DNA of 64,000 bases from Litomosoides sigmodontis (lineage: Eukaryota; Nematoda; Chromadorea; Rhabditida; Onchocercidae): NCBI GenBank assembly GCA_963070105.1, contig OY718808.1, positions 3,347,738 through 3,411,737 on the forward strand. Reading direction: 5' to 3'. Made by a program: the position numbers and the translations under genes. Of the stretch, positions 50,301 through 63,562 are shown piece by piece. The notes under the pieces were generated by a model. It ran no database searches and was not told where the DNA came from. It saw only the letters and a list, made by a program, of their open reading frames with translations. How positions within the stretch are numbered: the stretch's first letter is position 1; each line of letters opens with the position of its first letter.

Positions 50301-53300
50301 AACAGTACTCCGAATTTAAAGCTGTATTTCTATAGTATTAAAAAGGGAATTTTCTATGCAATGAAAGATGTAATACGTTTCAAGCCTGGGCAAATTTCAT
50401 ACTAATCTAAAATTAATCGTAAATCAAAACTTTCGTAAACATACGGTTTCTTCGCTATCATACTCGATTTAAACGGCAGTTTTTTTTCAAAATCTCTGAG
50501 AACTGGTTGACTATATACATAAAACCCACGCAATACATTAGATTACCCACTATTTCTTACTCCGACTTCTTACTGAGATGATCCCTTTTTTTTCTCACCC
50601 TAAATTTTGCCACTTAAAAAAGCTCCATACTGCTCAAGTAAACTACTATATTTTTATTTATGAAACTTTTTTTGCATTGTTAATGTGTGCTTTCATCCGC
50701 TAATGCCTTCTCTTCAAAACCTCTGACATGAGCGATGACCTGCTTTTACCAACCTCATTCCACTACTACACACTTCAGTTGCCAAAAGCTTTGCTGGATC
50801 AACAGAAGAACGCCATGCTACGGCTGCTTTCAGAGTTGGGGGGCTTAATTTATCTGAGGCAACGGACAAAAACTGTTCCTCCGATAGTTTCTGATCCTAA
50901 AAATCACCTTCGATTTACATGTGAAAATTACTTCTCATCGGCACCATTTCCTATTAAGCCAAATATTTGATATATCTGATTTGAATTTAAGTTAACGTAG
51001 AAGACTTGAAAAGCAAACTTTTTCATGCACTTTAATCTTGATCAGCTCTACCCATTCATCGTAACGAGAATTCCATCCAAGGTAATGTACGCAACATGTC
51101 ATTTCGCGAAGGATACTTTCTAACCGATCGTTTAAGCGTGCCGATGCTCTTGTCAGCGATTCTTTTCGCTCTTTCTCATCACAGTCCCCCGACTCATTGA
51201 TAGATTTGCATCTTAAAATTATCATTCGATTTGCTTATCAAAGAAGAAGGACAGTTTGAACCATGAATTATTTTGTACACTTCACGTTACATGTTCTGTT
51301 AAGTACCTATAAAGAAGTTCTGAGATCACTTGTAGCTTTTGCAATCCTGAAACATGAAAAGCGGAACAAACCTGGCTTCAAAGTCCATCATCGAAGAGAG
51401 GACATCGCCATGTGAAACTTTACCCACTGTAATCACTCTTGCATCATACCACTGACCATGATGATAAGCTTTTACGTTCTGTCCCATGTAGAAATTCGTC
51501 AGGCTAAACAAAAGTAATAATGCAAACAACAAGTGAATCCTAAGGGTTTGCCAAATATTACTACAGAACTCAAAAAAATTGGTGGGCGAAAACATCAAGA
51601 CGACGTCGAAGATACTCGCTACAAGAAAAAAATTCTCACAACAATAAAAAAATAAAGTTTCATGTCGAAAACTAACGGAAAAGTAAAATCCTAACATACG
51701 AGAAACTGCGCCCAACAAACAAAACAGCAAAACTAACAGTAGAGTACTGAACACTAAATCCTTCAAGTCGTGCACTCAAAAAAAGAAACAAGACCAAACA
51801 GAAAAACGAAAAAAACAAACAAAAACACCTATTAAACAAACAGTCAGAAAAGCGATCCTAATAAGAATAAATTTGGGTACAAGTCCATACGCGCAACTCC
51901 TCTGTTCTTTCTGTCTAGTCTTCCAATAAAGGAATATTTACTGTAGGAATACATAATGATACAATAAAATAAGTGGAAACCCCAATGAATAAGACACAAA
52001 AATTCCAAGATACTTAAAAATAAAATTAGGGCAAAGGAAACCAAAAATATCTCAGTAAACGGAAAAACAGTGTAAACGAGGTAGTGAAGAAAAAGTACAA
52101 AACAGCTGCTATCATTTTCCAATGATAATAGCTATTTTGTACTTTTTCTTGATTATCTTGTTTTTCTTGACCTTTCCTTGATTACATTAAAAACAATCGA
52201 AGTTCTACTCCAGCAAAACCAAACTTATTTGGTCTACGGCACTGGGAGTCTAAAAATGGCAAACTTACACGGTAGCTGCAGAACAGTTAAGCCATGGTAC
52301 ACCTTCCTTCATTTTTTCTTTCCTTAAGACTTGGAGAAGATCCGAATGCTTGCTTATCAGTAATTCCCTCTGATCAGCAGAAGAGCGGGCATCCGCAGTG
52401 TTTAACTTTCGGACTTCTTTTAAACGCATTTGCCGAACATACACTAAGGAAAAAGAGATGTGACGAATAGGAAATTTAGTTAAGGATCGAAATGAAATAT
52501 CATTTATAAAACACTTTCTTGAGAAACAAAAGAGAAATTTTTCGAACACTTTTGCAGCTGCACAAACAGATCACGTTCCCTCGCCCATTTTGGACGATTT
52601 TTTATCATAACACCACAGTCGTATTTTGCAGTTTTCAATACTTTCGCAATGCAACATTCTCTGCAACAGTGAAATAAAAAAAGAAATTAAACCTTCATCA
52701 TCGCTTCCATTCATTACTTGATCGACATTTGAAGTTGTTGAGACTGTACTTGGAGATTTGCGTTTAATATAGCCATCAGACGTCGGTTTCTTTTCCGGTT
52801 TGCTGATCTCAAATCCAACATCGAAATGAGAAACAAGGCTAATTATAAGTGAAGGAAAAAACATTCACAATGATCTCAGTAGAAAATTTGATTACAAAAT
52901 ACCTTTGAGATTTTATTCCTCTTATCAATATCGAATGTTTTCGAGCCAGGCTGTTGTTCGTCTCTAAAACAGAACAGTTTTGACTGAAAAAAAGATCTGA
53001 ACGAAAATTCCAACCGAACTGAACGATTAAATAGATGACGAGAATTTCTCCTGACAAAAATTCCAACTATCTTTAATCATAACGAAACTTCCTTGAAATG
53101 AATGTTGAAGACGGCAAATTATGTCAGTAAATGACATCCAAATACATTGCCCGGTGTATCTTTTTCAGTCGTTAATTAAAACATACTTATTTGTATCCTT
53201 TTCATCATCCTTCTTCTTTGGACCTCGGTATTTAAATCTGCTTGATTCCTTCTCAGTTTTAAAACTTCCTTTTTCCTTCGTACTTTCAACAGTTCCACTA

Positions 53301-56300
53301 TCACTTGCACTTCCTTTGTCTAGTTCTTCTTCGTCTTTTGTTTTAGACTTCGTTCTACTAGCAGGGGATAAGCAAGGTAACGGTGTTGAACTCTGTGACG
53401 ACGTAGATGGTACACTAAAAAACACTTGAATGTTGATTAATGTGCAAAATTATTATATCCTTACATTTAAATTCGTTCTTAAATTAGGTTCAGTACCAGG
53501 CTATTTATTTAGCTGATTTCATCTTTTATTGATAACACTAGAAACGCAATAACTAGTCAGCATAGTAGTCTTGACTAATGAGCTAGAAAGATTGACGACA
53601 TATCTCACTGCAATAAGCATGACTGCATAAACCTGAAAACATGTCTGACCAGTTCGCGTACTTCCTGAGTTTGAGTCCTCATTCTCACATCTAACCAGCA
53701 ACATGGAGTGAAAAGGAAAAAGTGACAATCAGTGACAATCAACCGATACAATTCAAATCTTTGGAAATATGAAAGAAACACGTACTCCAGTAAACGGAAG
53801 TGATAAAATGACATACCTTTTTAGCTTATCATCATCTTCGCTAACATCAGATTTCATCATGTTTCGCTCGTCTTTTTTTACTTTTTCTCTCCTTGTACGT
53901 GGTAAGCCCTCATTCTTTTCTCTTTTCGTTACTTTTCCCTTAGCTGCGCTTTCTTTTTGTCCTTTTTCCTTTTTCTTTGACGCGAGTAATGCCCATTTTC
54001 TTCTTTGCAACTAAAAATATTTGTCTGATACTTGTACAACATATAGAAAATATTTGCACATCTTATTACTGGTAATAAACTAAAACCTGTATATTAAGAC
54101 GATCTAATAAACGACTTGGGCGTTCGCTACGGCTGGAAGCCGATGCTGTCGGAGTGGACAACCAGCTCGAAATACCCAAATTCCGGTAAAACGAGTTAAA
54201 ATGATCCAAGTATCTAAAAAAAGTCCCATATCCAGCTTAATATAAAATGATTAAATTTATGTTTTACTACCATATTAAAACAATTATTCACCGAGAATAA
54301 GCATTTTTGACGGTAACGGAAGTTGCACCTGGGCACCCCTCCAAATGCATTTTCCGCAAAATCAATTTCCATTGGTTGTTTTCGGTAACGCGTTTTTTTC
54401 CGCCATATCGTTGCACTACATTATACAATCGAAACATGTCTATATCTTTTCCACCAAGTATTGGTGCTCGATTAATAGGAGTTCCTGCAAAAAGTGTTTT
54501 GCATTCTTCGTAAAGTTTCTTCGTAAAATGATTCAATTCGGAACAATTTTAAAATCAGCTGTTGCGGAAAACGGCAAACGAATATTGTAGGATCCTACAG
54601 ACTCACCACATTTTTATACGTTAAAAAAAAAACCTCTTTCTTCATGGAACTTATATAACTGAGCAGTAAACTGATCTCTTTCCTCGCCGTATTCTTCGTC
54701 GGTGCTGTTCTCACTCTCTGAAGAGCTACTCTCAGCGGAACTGTAATAAACATTGTACTTAGCACAAAACCAAAAAAGTGCAACAATGTCAATGAAATAC
54801 GCCTCATTTCATACAAAAGGAATTTAACTTTCATATTCATATTAAAGGAATTTAATGTACGCTTTCTTGTCCATTTCGCGTTTTCCTCTTCCGGAAGCTT
54901 TTTTTTGATCGGTCGAAGAAGATCTGCGTTCATGTTTCTTAGACCGCATTTCATCATCATAAATTTGCGACCTTTCCCATCCAGCCGGAAAAATTTCTAC
55001 AAAACATTTAATTTGCTAAACTTTTAAACACATACACTATACAAAAAATCCGCAGTGCATCAGAAATTTACTTACCTCTTTCAACAAAAGCAATAGCTCG
55101 GTCCATAGCAGCTTTGGGCGACGAATCAGGAAACTTGAGAACTGAAGTGCCCGGCGAAGACAATTTATTTACCGGACAAGCAAAGCTAAAGAGTTAATTA
55201 ATTTAAGTGAAAAAATGCAGTAGTTGCTGTCTTTGTTGTGAGACGATTCAATATAAGCATGAACATGCAAAAAACCTCAAGAATCTTTCCAGAAAAACTA
55301 CACTGTCAAAGTCTAGATCATTCAATTACAACACGTAGTAATACACACAATACATTTCAGTCAATCAAAGATAAACGGTGCCGATCATCACAATGCTCAA
55401 CCCATTCTTAGCTTAGATGTCCGATAAACAAATTTACAACATTCAGCAATTTTAAATCTTCTCTCACGGCATTTGTTAGAAAGATTTTTTTCTTGAGCAA
55501 TTGTTGAGACAATATAATTCTAATATTTCAGACATACTATTTTGAATCTTTGAAGCTTCGTAACAAAATATCATTCTTTCCAACATTTATAGTTCCCTTC
55601 ACTGAAGCCTTGAATGATACCTCTGCAACGACAACTGCTGGTGTCCACTTACCTCTACGCACAGCATCCTCATATACTGCCACCACACTTCCAACCTTGT
55701 ACAGCTAAAATGGAACTTTTTTTTTTTACTGATATTGCTAACAAATTCTGAAAAAAAAAATAATAAAAGACAAAAAATATATAATTTCCAAGATTGAAAT
55801 AGCTGCACTCTACTGAAAAAAAGCAGAAGAAAACACACCTTTTTCGCATCATCAATGTCTTTCGACCTTTTCTTCATCATGGGCTCCACTTCTTTATCTT
55901 GAAGCCGTTGTCGCTTTCGCTCGCTCTTCCGGCCTGCACTACTGCCGCTTATCATTTTATCACTTGCATGGGACTTATCATCATCATTATCATCGCTACT
56001 GCAATGCTTTTTTCGTGCATGTGTTCTTCCTTTTTCCTTATCTGTATCATCAACTTCGGCATCGTCATCACTATCACCGTGACCATTACCATCATCACCA
56101 TTACCACCATGATAATCCTCATCAATATCACTATTATCATCATCTTTATGGTAACTACCATCATCGTCTTTACCTAACCTACGCTTACTACCAGTGCTAC
56201 TTGGTTCTTTGATACGTTTCAAAGCATCCGTAGCTACTGCTGCTGCATAACGTTTTCTACGTGTTCGTGCAATAGATTTGGTGAGAATTTTATCGGCAAT

Positions 56301-59300
56301 CATGCGTGAAACCGACGGTTTCGGTACGTGCGCAAAACGGCGCACTCTCGAACCGTCCAAGCCATTTCCATCATCATTATTGCTTTCGTCATCATTATCG
56401 TCGCCACTTTTCAAAACACAGTTACTATCACTCTGTCTGCAGAATGATGTAAACTCTCTACGCGCACCGTGTAAACGTCTTGGAACTGATTTTGATGCTA
56501 TTCGACGTGTACGGAGTGTACGACCAGACTGTGCAGGAACAGTTACAGCTCCACTGATGCTATTACTGGTATGAGATAGGGTAGTGCTAGAAGTACTTTC
56601 AAGTGTTGAACCATCTTCGCTGGACGTCGCATCGTCACCGTCCTCCCTGCTCTCTTCCTTATCTCCGACACCTGCTGATGTAGATTGTTGCCGTTGTTTT
56701 GACTGTTCCAAGTTTCTCCTATGCATAAAATTCATTTACATAATACTCAAGGTGTAGTGGCATGCTAGTAGATGCGCGCAGTGCATGCTAACTAGACGAA
56801 ATGCAAATTAGCTTTTTTATGGTGCATGTTATCGTGAATACACACACTTCTAATGGTCTAAAACTAAGCTCTGTCGTGGTGTTCTCTTGTTCGAAAAAGG
56901 AAAACAAGTGCACTCACAATTTATTGCAGACCAAGTGTATGCAATGGATACTAGATGACACACTAATTTGCTTGACACAGCAATCCATTTCGAAAGTATG
57001 ATAAGAGAAGCTAACTCGACAGTGAATGTCGCAACCAGCAGCGACGGCAAAATGTACTGGAGAAAAGTACTGCGACCTACATATACCATTATCTTGATCT
57101 CAATAGCAAAAAAGATGTTCGGAATGGCAGAGATATTTAAGACAAGAGTGCTATAATTCCCTCATAAACCTTGAATGACAGTCGCCCACAAACCGTTTCA
57201 GATTGAGAACCCTGTTACCACTTTGTCCTACTTTCTTCACCCCTCACTACGCAACCGTACTCATGGTTCAGATGAATGGAAGAGATAAAATTAGATCTGA
57301 CAAATTATTTGAGAAATGATGCACGAAATGTGTGTGTTCCGACAGGTTGCAATGCTGACAGTTATGTGTTGTGCTTGTGAGATAGCTCACTGAGTGTAAA
57401 ACAAACATTCTGAAGGGTGTGAAGAGAAAAAGAGTGTAGCCTTGTAACAGTAAAATTAAGAGAAAAGGAAAATTCGCTTCTGCAAAAGATATACAAAGTT
57501 TAAGTTTTATTGATCGAACGAAACGATAATAAATAAGGAAGGGAACGGGAGTGGGAACAGGATCACTGTTGTCCTTCAACTGTCATAAAGCAGAGGAAAA
57601 GGGCGAAAGAGAGCTAGAGGAAGAAAGAGAATGAATTGGCGAGGGATACTTTCCAACGAAACCCACTTTCTTCCACCAATGTCTACAATTTGCTGTTAGT
57701 TAGTGCTCTTTGACTATGCGATCGAATAAGGGAGAATGTGATTAAAGGTGTGTAGCAGGGAAAAGAAATGCTGAAATATTAAGAAAATGAAAAACCAAGT
57801 CGAAGTCAACAGAAAGAAAATTTCGCATAAATGCAGTAGAAGTGGGAAGAGATGTGGAGCGAAAAGCCATTTTACTATGGATAATGTATCATGTATGCTA
57901 GCAGGGAAGAAAAACTACAGCAACTATTATCATCATGGACCGACTACAGCAGAAAATCCTACAATGCCGTACGATGGGAATCAAGTATCATCAGAATAAT
58001 CAGCCTTCGTCCTTGACAGAATTCAAAATCAAAACAATTTATGCTGGCAATTTTCCCAGTCTCAACCTTATCACCTTCGATAACTAATCAAATGAGATGT
58101 CATGTTCATAATTTTGAATCAGTAACTGTGTCCTAAATTCCAACCACTGGCTTTCGAGAAAATTAGACTAAGTACACTATACAATGAAAAGCGAAATGTT
58201 ACTAAAGATTTTCCGTTACATTTAAATGGCAAATTTTCTTATATGCCAGTCAGGTATGAAATCAATATGTTGTTTAGGACGATGCTGCACTATAGTTGAT
58301 TGATGTTATGTTAACTTAATATATGTTCATAAATTATTTCGCAATATATTTGAAACTGATAGAAAAACCTTTTTTGCTTTCCCCTTCGATCGTCAAGGAC
58401 CACTGGGCTGCTAAATGATTCCGGTTTGTACAGCGGCAATGCATCCAAATTCACATCTTCATTGAAATGCTTTGCACCTTTGATACATACTTGTGTACGT
58501 CGTAATTGTCTTTCATCGCCATCATTAAAGACTAAAAATTGTATCATCAGTAGACAACAGTTGCATTCTTTCAACTAAATTCACGCGTTTACATTTGCTC
58601 AGAACAGCGAATGTTTCAATTTAATATCTAATAAAAACAAACTACTGCACTTTTTATTTTTTATGGTTCTTTAAAACAAGTGCAGAAATTCTGGAATAAA
58701 ATAATAGCAGGAACAATGACTTACCAACAACATATATGCTGTTATCTTTAATATTTTGTATAACGCCTTTATAAGTCGCTTTCCCCTGAACAACTTCAAC
58801 CTGTTGGTTAACTTCCAAAGGACCCTTTATTTCGGTATGGTCCGCAAATATGGTGCCATAAGGTGGTGTTTTCAGCAAGATCTATAAGGCATTCTTGCAT
58901 TCTTTTTGTAAAAACTAAAAAATAGTGATCGAGTAAGGCTCAACATAATAATTGTGTGGATCTGTATGTACAAGGAAAAAATTACAAGATGTGTATAAAA
59001 ATGCAGAAAAACCTCAAATAAAAATGTTTAGTATTGTTCACTCACTTTACATTTCACAGATTTCGTCATTCGTTTTACTTTGGCTTCGCAAAATGCTCCC
59101 TTAAATTTCGCACTAACTTCAGTGCCAACACTTAAAAACGGAGGATCGTCGGACTAAAAATATAAGTTTTATACTTTACAAACAAGTTTATATGCGATAA
59201 CAATATGAAAAGTGTGAAAATTTTCACTCTAATTTACGTAATAGCTTCGAAAATGATATGACAAACATCTTACGAGTTCCGTTCAATTTTCGGAATTACT

Positions 59301-59451
59301 TCTACACGCACATGTTCCACTGAAGCAGACTATTAAATTTCATAATTTAGAGACAAACAATCAATTCATAAACCATTTTAAGTAGAAAAGTAGAAAGAGA
59401 TTTATGCAGAGTGCATTTAAATAATTTTCAAAATAAACAAATTACCTGCAT
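47304..59451 (-). CDS. arid4: ARID4A/B (RBBP1) ortholog, SIN3-HDAC-associated chromatin reader
   Basis: Thirty exons join in phase to 1593 aa, running from a 6-nt first coding exon (59446-59451) to 47304-47576. Domains in order: Tudor (FLSVGTEVSAKFKGAFCEAK; exons 59046-59153, 58725-58881), RBB1NT/PWWP-like start (VFNDGDERQLRRTQVC; 58369-58531), a 290-residue charged linker (55839-56718), then GSVVAVYEDAVRRGKWTPAV and LLRSFKDSKY (55538-55704). The ARID spans 54087-54740 (RGTPINRAPILGGKDIDMFR, NAYSRYLDHFNSFYRN). A chromobarrel lies at 51019-51503 (FYMGQNVKAYHHGQWYDARV, CCVHYLGWNSRYDEWVEL). The C-terminal coiled coil ERMQELRDIYHSIRADQA matches the human C-terminus. The remaining exons (for example 53817-54010, 53187-53414, 50754-50896, 47934-48119) are Ser/Lys/Glu-rich. 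The mammalian proteins bind retinoblastoma protein and recruit SIN3-HDAC in the nucleus. The first exon and the exon at 52693-52807 have the weakest borders. Confidence 0.94.
56719..58368. other. Large arid4 intron
   Basis: A 1.65-kb intron separates the RBB1NT-start exon from the charged-linker exon. I found no nested gene; open frames here are short and unsupported. Confidence 0.6.
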
Positions 59452-60296
59452 TATTGCTCATGAAATACCCAACATTTTGCTAAATATAAGTGTGTCACTA
59501 AATAACAATATTCTGAAATTAGAATAATTTGGAAACTTTAAAGTTAGTGATTAGTCGTCCCAAAATGTCACCGATAGGGAGTTAAAACTCGAAATAGCGT
59601 AAGCATACTGTACGTATGTCTGAGAACATTGAAAATATGGTCATTTTAAAAAGCAAAAATGAAAAAAAAATTAATTAGCTCAAATGGATTCAAGTTGTGG
59701 TATGCCTAACGTATACTTTAGTAAAAATACTTTACTAAAGTAGAAGTATACTTTAGTAAAAATATGCCGAAAGAACAAAATACCAAGAGTACTTATGCAA
59801 TAAATAAGTCTGGAATTAATTAAGTAGAATGATTGAAGTGATAATGTAAACGACTCAAATCATTGTACAAAGTGAGGTTAGCTTGTTATAAATAAGCATA
59901 AAATCGTAAATACGTTTACAATTATCTGAAATAACTTATAATATAACATAATAATAGCACATCGAAATACAATCAGCATCACTAACCTACGAGTGAATCT
60001 AGAAGTACATGGCATACCCGAACGAACCTGCTCCCGGATAGCGTGAACCTGAATTTGTCTGTTGACTTACCATTTCAACGCCGTGGAATGCAACCGCAAT
60101 GTAACTTTCGGTCCCATGCGTGCAGAATTCAATTAACAAAGTACCGAAGTAATATTCCAACAGTGTCGGTTTGGGTTCTAATTCTGAAATGGTTTAACGA
60201 TATGAAAATCGAATTAGGCGCAATTCTATAGCTTCTTAATTGAATGGGAAAAAAAGTAATACTGTTTGTTTTTTCAGTGTTGCTAGGACGATTACT
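59452..60296. promoter_or_regulatory. Divergent promoter region of arid4 (-) and the RNase H-like gene (+)
   Basis: The start codons are 845 bp apart, head to head. Within it, GTATACTTTAGTAAAAATA occurs twice (59711-59729 and 59746-59764), around a near-palindrome ACTTTACTAAAGT. No basal promoter elements can be assigned by eye. Confidence 0.45.
59711..59764. repeat. 19-bp direct repeat flanking a near-palindrome
   Basis: Two perfect 19-bp copies of GTATACTTTAGTAAAAATA are spaced 35 bp start to start. The spacer contains the inverted core ACTTTACTAAAGT, so the block can pair with either flank. It could be a regulator binding site or a small duplication; the sequence alone cannot tell. Confidence 0.8.
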
Positions 60297-63048
60297 ATGA
60301 GAGCTGTACTGCGGTTTCAACGTTTTATAGACTGTCTGAAGCCACTGCAATGTGTCATTTCTACACGTTCTATCATTGGCAAACGTGCATTTATCGTAAC
60401 TTGTGGATCCACAATGTATATTGACGTACGAAATGTACATGGACATCTTGATGCATCATCAAGCAATGAGAGCAGATCATTGTACTCATCGGAAGCATCG
60501 ATTAACAAGTACCAAGCTTCTGTCATTTCGCTTTTCTCTTATATTAGTTGTTTGCTAACTAGTTGGATGATTTTGTTGCACCAACGTGGAGTACTCTCTT
60601 GTTTGACTTTTAACTATTTCGTTTCACGCATGTGCTGATTGAGTTACCGGTGGACGAATCGAGAATCTCGTATTCACTAGCTAAAAAAAGATGATCATTT
60701 CATCTTGCTATCTTAGCAATTTAAGGAATTAGTCTCATTTTTTCATTTTTTTTCTTTACGTTTTCACAACGTCTACGATATGCTTCTCTTCTGCTTTCTG
60801 TAAAATTCTAGACAACCATAATATGTCTTCTCAGTGGAACTTATCTATCACCATAGATGATGTGTTCATGTTATGAGTTAATAATAGGAGTGATGAGCTA
60901 ATTTTGCTTCAATTTTTGAAGAAGCAATTTTGGTTTAAAATTATGAAAATTCTTGTTTATTTCCATCATTTTTTTAGTGTTCCAGTTGTGCAAGCTTTCG
61001 CGCATATGCAAAAGAACTCTAGCGATCCCATTATAGCAGTTTATTGGGAGGCTAATAGCAAATATAATCGATTCAAGGTGCTCTTTTGCTTTATTCAGTC
61101 AAACAATTCTGATATACTTCTACATAAGTGAAAGCCGCCGAAGCTTTCTGTAACTGTCATCAAGCTGTATGAATATTCGTAGACAAAAAAGTAGAACTGA
61201 GTTACATTCGGTAACGCTTGTTCTAGAAGCATCCAGGAGGATCGATAATGAAGGCAGAAATTGAAGCCGTGTGCTTAGCACTGAAACAAGTATGTTGTTG
61301 TTCTTCATATGTTAAGTTTTTGTTTCAATCAATTTTACTGTAAATTTATTCTGCTTTAGTTAGAAATGATGAAAGTAAGTTTTAAAATTGTGATGCTACT
61401 CTCCTGTGGTTGTTCGATTTCTAGGATTACAGTATTATAGGCAGTTTTTCAAATGGATTTACCACGTGTTCGTGTTGTTTCAAATTCGAAATTTGTTTGG
61501 AAACATTTTGGTAAAATATCATTGTGGTGGAGTCTAGATGAATTCCTACAACAAAAGTCGATGAAGTTTGGTTTCTGCTCTACCGAAATCGAGGATCTCT
61601 ACCGGTTACTACACATGATAGATGTATATACACATCAATTTAGTTTTGTATTTTTGCGGATAGTCTAATCATTTTTTTGTCAAGGCTGAATATCTAAGAT
61701 TTACTTTGTTGACAGTTCAGTTCTGATCGCCTTATTTATTGAATGATTTCAAACATATCAAAGGAACTCCATTGAATCCTTCTTTTGTTTCGTTTAAAAT
61801 TTTAGAAGTATTGGGCAAAGGCTTTTAGGTAACGATTGAATACAGTGCTTCCACTGAAGAATCAGTGAAAAGGTTTTTCGGAAATATAATGGGCAAGAAA
61901 GTAGGCGATAGTGAATCTGATGTAATTCCGAATAAAGAGCTTAGACCAGATCCTTCTTTACCAAAGACATCTTTATCGAAATTGCGTAAGAAAAGCACAG
62001 GTAAAAGATATTTTTTATTAATTTATTATGCATTAATTGCAAATTAAAGGCAGCAAAAATTTTCCATCGCAGTTAGGTTGGAGACATTGTGCAGAAAATG
62101 GCTGTTTATCTTGTTAGTGTATTAATAATCTGCATAACTTCAGGTTTGTTTTTACCAGAAATGTCATCCGCAGCAGATTCGACAAATTAGTAAGCTTGAA
62201 AATTATTCATAAGTCTAACTAATCAGCGCCATTGATTTTGGTATAGTTCGAATCTATTTGATAAACCAATTCATTTTAGTAAACTGTTTCTTTTTAGCAC
62301 TTCCAAACACCTGCCGAATGACGCTGTTCCTGTTGTTTATACTCGTGGCATTGTACATATCGAAGGAAGTAACAAAAAGTACATCAAAGCAGGTTATGGT
62401 GTTTACTGGCCACATGCACAGGAGCTGGGTACTGGAAGACGTTATAGTTTTTATCCAGTAACGTTGGTTCGATGTCAGTTGCAAGCTATAATTGATGCTC
62501 TTCAGCAGGTGACTTAGTTGACGCAAGATCAAATCGTTTTAAGGTACGTGTGGTTGTACAATGCTACAGTCTTATTCAAAAAAAGTGATTTTCAGGCTGT
62601 GGATCAAAATTACCGTAGTATTATTCTACGTACTGACTGTGTCTCTTTTTTGGTTCATCACCCACGTCAGTGGTTGAAAGTTAATGGTTCTCATGTGAAG
62701 TATTACGACCAATACCTGAGGATCGTGAACTTATGTAAAGGAATTAAAGTATGCCTTTCTTCATTTTTAATTGTATAAATATGATAACAGTTGAAAATAT
62801 ATGGTGCAGGATTTTTCCACTTACGGCATTGTTGCCTTGTTTGAAATTCCAGTGCCTGATTTTCTGCCTCATCATTTGTTTTCTTAAAATTTCAGGTAAA
62901 GTTTCAACCGGCAAGTGATCAAGTTGCTCTAAGTCAAGCGGAAGCGCTAGCTGAAAATGGTGTTTGCTTACCGATACCATCCAGAAGGTCCAAAAAGAAA
63001 ATGTACGAAAGCAAAACATCTAACACGGATATGAAATGTTCCTTGTAG
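60297..63048 (+). CDS. Tandem RNase H1-like pseudoenzyme
   Basis: Ten exons (60297-60508, 60978-61077, 61227-61289, 61360-61374, 61441-61623, 61829-62000, 62144-62189, 62298-62508, 62596-62748, 62896-63048) give 435 aa in one phase. Residues 1-70 are basic and hydrophobic (MRAVLRFQRFIDCLK), resembling a mitochondrial presequence. Two RNase H1-like folds follow. Domain 2 (~264-420) is clear: VVYTRGIVHIEG, AGYGVYWP, RCQLQAIIDAL, LRTDCVSF, QAEALAENG. Domain 1 (~71-210) shows IIAVYWEAN, MKAEIEAVCLALKQ, VRVVSNSKFVW and VTIEYSAS. Of the four catalytic acids, domain 1 keeps only the Glu (Glu115), and domain 2 keeps the third Asp (Asp348) with a Glu (401) in place of the fourth; the others are Arg280, Gln324, Asn145 and Ala/His. 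Cleavage is unlikely, while binding of RNA/DNA hybrids or structural use is possible. A mitochondrial or polymerase-accessory role is only a guess. Nine spliced introns argue against a retroelement. Confidence 0.8.
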
Positions 63049-63307
63049 CAAATTCATGCTCATAGGCTATGTGCAGTCGTTATTTGCTTACAATCATTGC
63101 GTCTGTATACAGTTTGATTCAGCATGAATCAGTTTAAAATTGTAATTGATGAAACTATCCTCCTCTTTAGTCAATTTATGAACTTTATAATTTGAAGTAA
63201 AACGTAGCACTACGCACGCACAAAATTTGCATTGCAGCTTGCGCATTACGAACGTTGAAAATATTTGCAAAGTTACTAGAACATGGAGACAAGTCGTTAC
63301 ATTATAC

Positions 63308-63423
<116 letters not shown>

Positions 63424-63562
63424 ATTTATTTTATTGGAAATGGTAACTCTAACTCCAAAATTGAACGCAATTTATGTTGAATGAATATAAATATGAACAC
63501 TGTCACCTCTTGAAGCATTATTTCGCTGTCAGTGATTGAAACGGTTCGTTCTGCGGTAAGTA

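Noticed and set aside
51326..51775. 149-codon minus-strand open frame
   Set aside because: Only 51372-51503 is coding (arid4 chromobarrel exon); the rest is intron read-through, shown by the splice sites at both ends.
55899..56574. Plus-strand open frames of 80-98 codons rich in Ile, His or Leu
   Set aside because: They are antisense shadows of the acidic, repetitive arid4 linker exon.
60297..63048. RNase H-like domains as a retrotransposon fragment
   Set aside because: No reverse transcriptase, integrase or terminal repeats are nearby, and the frame is spread over ten properly spliced exons.
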